Assembly (NCBI RefSeq): GCF_003399625.1
Contig: NZ_NBXA01000026.1
Coordinates: forward strand, 310,001-374,000
Direction: 5' to 3'
Source: Subtercola boreus
GTDB lineage: Bacteria > Actinomycetota > Actinomycetes > Actinomycetales > Microbacteriaceae
DNA length: 64,000 nt
In this document: one piece after another, positions 60,795-64,000 of the stretch
Position numbering within the stretch: the stretch's first letter is position 1
Layout of the letters: each line of letters starts with the position of its first letter
Notes under the pieces: generated by a model
What the model saw: the letters and a program-made list of their open reading frames with translations, nothing else
Told to the model about the DNA's origin: nothing
Database searches by the model: none
Program-made: the position numbers and the translations under genes

Positions 60795-61774
60795 GAGGCG
60801 ACCTGGAACGACAGCGAGCGGTCGATCGCGACGAGCACGCGGTCGATGTCAGGCAGGAACTCGTTCTCGACGCCGGCTGGAGGGTACGGGATGTTGTACC
60901 CGCCGACTCGCAGAACAGGCGACTTCAGGTCGGCGAAGCAGTGCTCGGTGATGGTGGCGGCGATCTCGGCCCCGATGCCGCCGAACGTGCTCGCTTCATG
61001 AACGACCACGACACGTCCGCTCCGCTTCGCGGCGTCGAGGAGGGTGGGCAGGTCGAGCGGCGACAGGCTCCGCAGATCGAGAACGCCGACTGAGTAGCCG
61101 TCCTCGTGCGCTGCCGCCGCCGCCGCGAGCGCCAGCGCAACGCTCGGCCCGTGCGCCACCAGGAGGGCGTCGTCGCCGCGCCCGAGCATCCGCGAACCGT
61201 GGAGGGGCAGATCTGCGTGCGGTTCGACCTGGCCCTTGTCCCAATACCGTCGTTTCGGTTCGAAGAAGATCACCGGGTCCTCGCTGGCGATGGCCTGCTG
61301 GATCATCCAGAACGCGTCGTTCGGATTCGAACACGACACCACCCGGAGTCCGGCGGTGTGCGCGAAGTAGGCCTCGTTCGACTCGCTGTGGTGCTCGACC
61401 GCACCGATGCCGCCGCCACCCGGGATGCGGATCACGATGGGCAGCGTGAGGCGTCCCCCGGATCGCGCGCGGAGCTTCGCCAGCTGGCTCACGATCTGGT
61501 CGAAGGCCGGGTAGACGAAGCCGTCGAACTGGATCTCGCAGACCGGCCGGAACCCCCGGAGGGCCAGCCCGATGGCCGTGCCCACGATCCCCGATTCGGC
61601 GAGAGGCGTGTCGATGACCCTGTTCGCCCCGAACTGCTTCTGCAGCCCGTCGGTGACGCGGAAGACCCCGCCGAGGCGCCCGATGTCCTCACCCATCAGG
61701 ACGACACGCTCATCTGCCTCCAGGGCGCGGCGGAGACCGGCGTTGAGGGCTCCGCCCAGAGTCATGGTCTCCAT
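60791..61774 (-). CDS. bkdB: 2-oxoacid dehydrogenase E1 component, beta subunit
   Basis: A 327-residue TPP-enzyme subunit of a branched-chain 2-oxoacid (or pyruvate) dehydrogenase complex. VVLMGEDIGRLGGVFRVTDGLQKQFG with the conserved Glu, PLAESGIVGTAIGLALRGFRPVCEIQF and GGGIGAVEHHSESNEAYFAHTAGLRVV are typical of E1 beta. It pairs with E1 alpha encoded one base upstream and overlaps the E2 gene by 4 bases. Confidence 0.93.
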   Translation of the reverse strand: METMTLGGALNAGLRRALEADERVVLMGEDIGRLGGVFRVTDGLQKQFGANRVIDTPLAESGIVGTAIGLALRGFRPVCEIQFDGFVYPAFDQIVSQLAKLRARSGGRLTLPIVIRIPGGGGIGAVEHHSESNEAYFAHTAGLRVVSCSNPNDAFWMIQQAIASEDPVIFFEPKRRYWDKGQVEPHADLPLHGSRMLGRGDDALLVAHGPSVALALAAAAAAHEDGYSVGVLDLRSLSPLDLPTLLDAAKRSGRVVVVHEASTFGGIGAEIAATITEHCFADLKSPVLRVGGYNIPYPPAGVENEFLPDIDRVLVAIDRSLSFQVAS

Positions 61775-61775
61775 G

Positions 61776-62906
61776 TCACACCCCCGCGTCCAGCATCGAG
61801 GTGAGCGCGCAGAATTCGGCTCGCTCGCGTTCCATCACGGGATGCGGTTCGGCATAGACGTTGCCGAACAGTTCCTCGAAGCGGGGCCGCTCGATCGAGA
61901 GGCAGGCGGAGCGGATGTCGCGGGCGAAGTCATCCGATTCCGCACGCAGCCCGGCGAAGAACTGCTCCGCCGTGCCGAGCTCACCGAGCAGCTTGGCCAT
62001 GCGGGAGATCGGATCGCGGCCGCCCCAGAGCGTCACCTCGTCGGCGCCCCGATAGCGCCCCGGGTCGTCCGAGCTGCTGTGGCCCGCCATCCGGTATGTC
62101 TGGGCTTCGATGAACGCCGGCCCCCGGCCGGAGCGCACGTGCAGGGCGGCCGCCTCGGTGACAGCGTGCACCGCGAGAACGTCGTTGCCGTCGACATGCC
62201 AGGCGGGCATCCCGAAACCCGCCGCCCGCTGGTGCAGTGGCGCTCCCATCTGCGACGAGGACGGGGTGGATATGGCCCACTGGTTGTTCTGGCAGAAGAA
62301 CACCACCGGCAGCTTCATCGCCGCCGCCCAGTTGAGGGCCTCGTTCACGTCGCCCTGGCTCGCCGCGCCGTCGCCGAAGTAGGTGAGCACGATGTCGTCG
62401 GTGCCGGCCAGCCGGGACCCTGCGGCAAACCCGGTGGCGTGCAGGGTCTGGGTGCCCAGAACGAGCGAGTAGAGGTGGAACCGCCTGGCCGAGCCGTCCC
62501 AGCCGGCGTGGCTCGCCCCGCGCCACGGGGAGAGCAGCTCCGATGCCGTCACGCCGCGGGAGAGAGCTGCGGCGTGCTCGCGGTAGCTCGGGAAGACCAT
62601 GTCGGCCGCATCCAGAGCCCTGATCGATCCGACCTGCGCCGCCTCCTGGCCCGCGCACTGCAGCCAGAGATTCAGTTCGCCCTGCCGCTGCAGCGCGAGC
62701 GCTTCGACATCCAGTCGCCGGGCCAGCACCATCTCCCGGTAGAGGGACTGGGCGAATCCGACATCCACACCGCGGCTCTGCCCCAGCTCGGTGAGGGTGC
62801 CGTCGCTCTGCACGAATCGGATGACGTCACGTTCGGGTGTCGGAATGGACTGTGGTTCGAGCTCGGGCGCGATGCGCTCGAGCGATGCAACATCTTTGTT
62901 GCTCAT
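61776..62906 (-). CDS. bkdA: 2-oxoacid dehydrogenase E1 component, alpha subunit
   Basis: A 376-residue TPP-dependent subunit. The TPP motif runs from GDG at 178-180 to NN at 207-208, and YRMAGHSSSDDPGRYRG near residues 290-306 is the phosphorylation-loop equivalent. Most likely substrate: branched-chain 2-oxoacids from valine, leucine and isoleucine, giving precursors of branched fatty acids. First gene of the operon; AGAAGAG lies 7-8 bases upstream of the ATG. The 162-base gap upstream (62907-63068) holds no clear motif. Confidence 0.93.
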   Translation of the reverse strand: MSNKDVASLERIAPELEPQSIPTPERDVIRFVQSDGTLTELGQSRGVDVGFAQSLYREMVLARRLDVEALALQRQGELNLWLQCAGQEAAQVGSIRALDAADMVFPSYREHAAALSRGVTASELLSPWRGASHAGWDGSARRFHLYSLVLGTQTLHATGFAAGSRLAGTDDIVLTYFGDGAASQGDVNEALNWAAAMKLPVVFFCQNNQWAISTPSSSQMGAPLHQRAAGFGMPAWHVDGNDVLAVHAVTEAAALHVRSGRGPAFIEAQTYRMAGHSSSDDPGRYRGADEVTLWGGRDPISRMAKLLGELGTAEQFFAGLRAESDDFARDIRSACLSIERPRFEELFGNVYAEPHPVMERERAEFCALTSMLDAGV

Positions 62907-63068
62907 GGTGTTCTCTTCTGCCGGTAGGCGCGAGTCGTAACGGTCTCAGAACTTGTGGTCCCGATCGAACGGCGATGAGTTCGCCGTACAGCACCATTTG
63001 AACACTCGTCACGGATTTCCGCCAGAGCCCATCGTTACGGGCGACATGAGCGGACGATCGGCCCCCTG

Positions 63069-64000
63069 TCAGCGCGGGCCGATGGCCCCGGAGATCTGCG
63101 GGCCGACGATCGACTCCAGGGTGCGCGAGAACTCGAGCGTCATGTGGTTGCTGCCGAAATAGACGATCAGCCCGCCGATCACAACGTGGCACACGGTGGC
63201 GTCGCAGAACGTGTCCGTCAGGTCCACCAGCGAGACGCCGGGCGTCTGGGCCGCCGCGATCGCCAGCGGATCCTGTGCGGGATCGAGCGTCGCCATGGCC
63301 TTCGGCACCGCGCAGGGGTCGTCGTCTGTGAGGTGCAGCGCGACACACTGGGGAACATCCTCCTTCTGCTGGTCGGCGTTGGGCAGGTCGCGGAGCGCGA
63401 TGACGCGCTTTCCGGAGGCGAGCAACGGCTGCCATGCCTGCTCGAAGTCGGCCGGGGCGATCGCCCGCCCCCCGAGGACAGGCGGGGGTTCGAGGTAGCT
63501 GCGGGTGAAGTCCGTGAAGAGCACAGCGGTGATCGCCGGGTTCTGGTTCACGCTGTCGAGCACAGCCCTGCCCCAGTCGGTGCACGACCGGATCCGGTCG
63601 GGCACGTCGTAGCCGGGATTCGCCACCCCCTCAGCTCCTGTGCCGCTGCACCACGACTTCAGGTAGGTGACGAAGTGGATGTGGTTGGCCTGCCCGTACT
63701 CGTCGAGCGGGGTCAGGTACTGGCCCGCATGCGAGTCGCCGATCAACGCGACGGTGGATGTCGGTGTGCTGACATCCCCGATGTCGCAGGTCATGACCGC
63801 ATCCGCCATGATCGTCTGCTTGCAGTCATCGACGGACTGCACGCCACGGCCGATGTCGGTCTCCGCCGAGGCCGGGTTCGTGAGGCTGGTCACCGCGAAC
63901 GGTGTCGCACAGTGGTTCTGGCTGAGTGCGGCTGGCGCTCCCGTGCATCCCGGGTCGCTCCGGATGGCCGCGTCGACGCTCGCCGAATACTGGGAGTTCT
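63069..64000 (-). CDS. SGNH-hydrolase domain of an OafA-like acyltransferase (partial)
   Basis: The C-terminal 310 residues of a gene that continues beyond the right edge. The SGNH fold is shown by VALIGDSHAGQYL (block I with catalytic Ser), ALRDLPNADQQ and the terminal YFGSNHMTLEFSRTL. Such domains follow a ten-helix acyltransferase-3 domain in proteins that acylate cell-wall sugars or lipids. The block V Asp usually found three residues before the catalytic His is not seen (GSNH), so activity may be changed. Two Cys pairs suggest an extracytosolic location. Confidence 0.82.
   Translation of the reverse strand, partial: NSQYSASVDAAIRSDPGCTGAPAALSQNHCATPFAVTSLTNPASAETDIGRGVQSVDDCKQTIMADAVMTCDIGDVSTPTSTVALIGDSHAGQYLTPLDEYGQANHIHFVTYLKSWCSGTGAEGVANPGYDVPDRIRSCTDWGRAVLDSVNQNPAITAVLFTDFTRSYLEPPPVLGGRAIAPADFEQAWQPLLASGKRVIALRDLPNADQQKEDVPQCVALHLTDDDPCAVPKAMATLDPAQDPLAIAAAQTPGVSLVDLTDTFCDATVCHVVIGGLIVYFGSNHMTLEFSRTLESIVGPQISGAIGPR

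Overview
The window is high-GC DNA with codon use, regulator families and short leaderless promoters typical of Actinobacteria. Several cues fit Microbacteriaceae best: GGATGC-rich coding sequence, LAxTG-type cell-wall sorting signals, F420/LLM-type oxidoreductases and a branched-chain 2-oxoacid dehydrogenase set. No rRNA, tRNA, CRISPR array, prophage or intact insertion sequence was seen, so it reads as ordinary chromosome with some accessory patches.

Layout. 0-1.3 kb: the start of a DUF262 (GmrSD-like) gene that leaves the left edge, and a putative Fe(II)/2-oxoglutarate-type oxygenase behind a DtxR/IdeR-like iron box. 1.3-8.2 kb: a membrane protein, then a molybdenum-cofactor and formate dehydrogenase block (moeA, DUF6457, mobA facing fdhD and a YdeP-type FdhF). 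8.2-10.2 kb: a DUF1992 protein, a flavin oxidoreductase remnant, and a zinc-ribbon protein with a nuclease-like C-terminus. 10.4-14.7 kb: a two-gene secreted nucleic-acid scavenging operon (ExeM/NucH nuclease plus 5'-nucleotidase). 14.7-28 kb: a 5'-3' exonuclease, LLM and PPOX oxidoreductases, an alanyl-tRNA-synthetase-like protein without an editing domain, two EamA exporters with neighbouring regulators, gluconokinase and an APC permease. 28-31.2 kb: a secreted lysozyme-like protein, a GNAT enzyme, a repeat-rich gap, a cysteine-synthase-like enzyme and a small LAATG protein. 31.2-35.3 kb: a four-gene ABC importer operon. 35.5-48.5 kb: many small units (VOC, lipid kinase, GntR/MFS, DUF2975/Xre, patatin, SDR/TetR, isochorismatase). 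48.7-51.2 kb: a LANTG-anchored metallophosphoesterase with a LamG-like domain. 51-60 kb: an FAD oxidase, a TetR/membrane-protein pair, a two-component system, a DUF2079 membrane protein and small proteins. 60-63 kb: a 2-oxoacid dehydrogenase operon (E1 alpha, E1 beta, E2) whose E2 lacks its lipoyl and subunit-binding domains. The right edge cuts an SGNH-domain protein.

How it works together. The secreted nuclease, 5'-nucleotidase and metallophosphoesterase suggest scavenging of phosphate or nucleosides from extracellular material. The Mo-cofactor genes serve the neighbouring formate dehydrogenase. Several divergent gene pairs carry a clear palindromic operator between regulator and target (LysR/EamA, GntR/MFS, TetR/SDR, TetR/DUF1772-like). 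At least thirteen genes show a TAnnnT -10 element only 5-7 bases before the start codon, so many transcripts here are probably leaderless.
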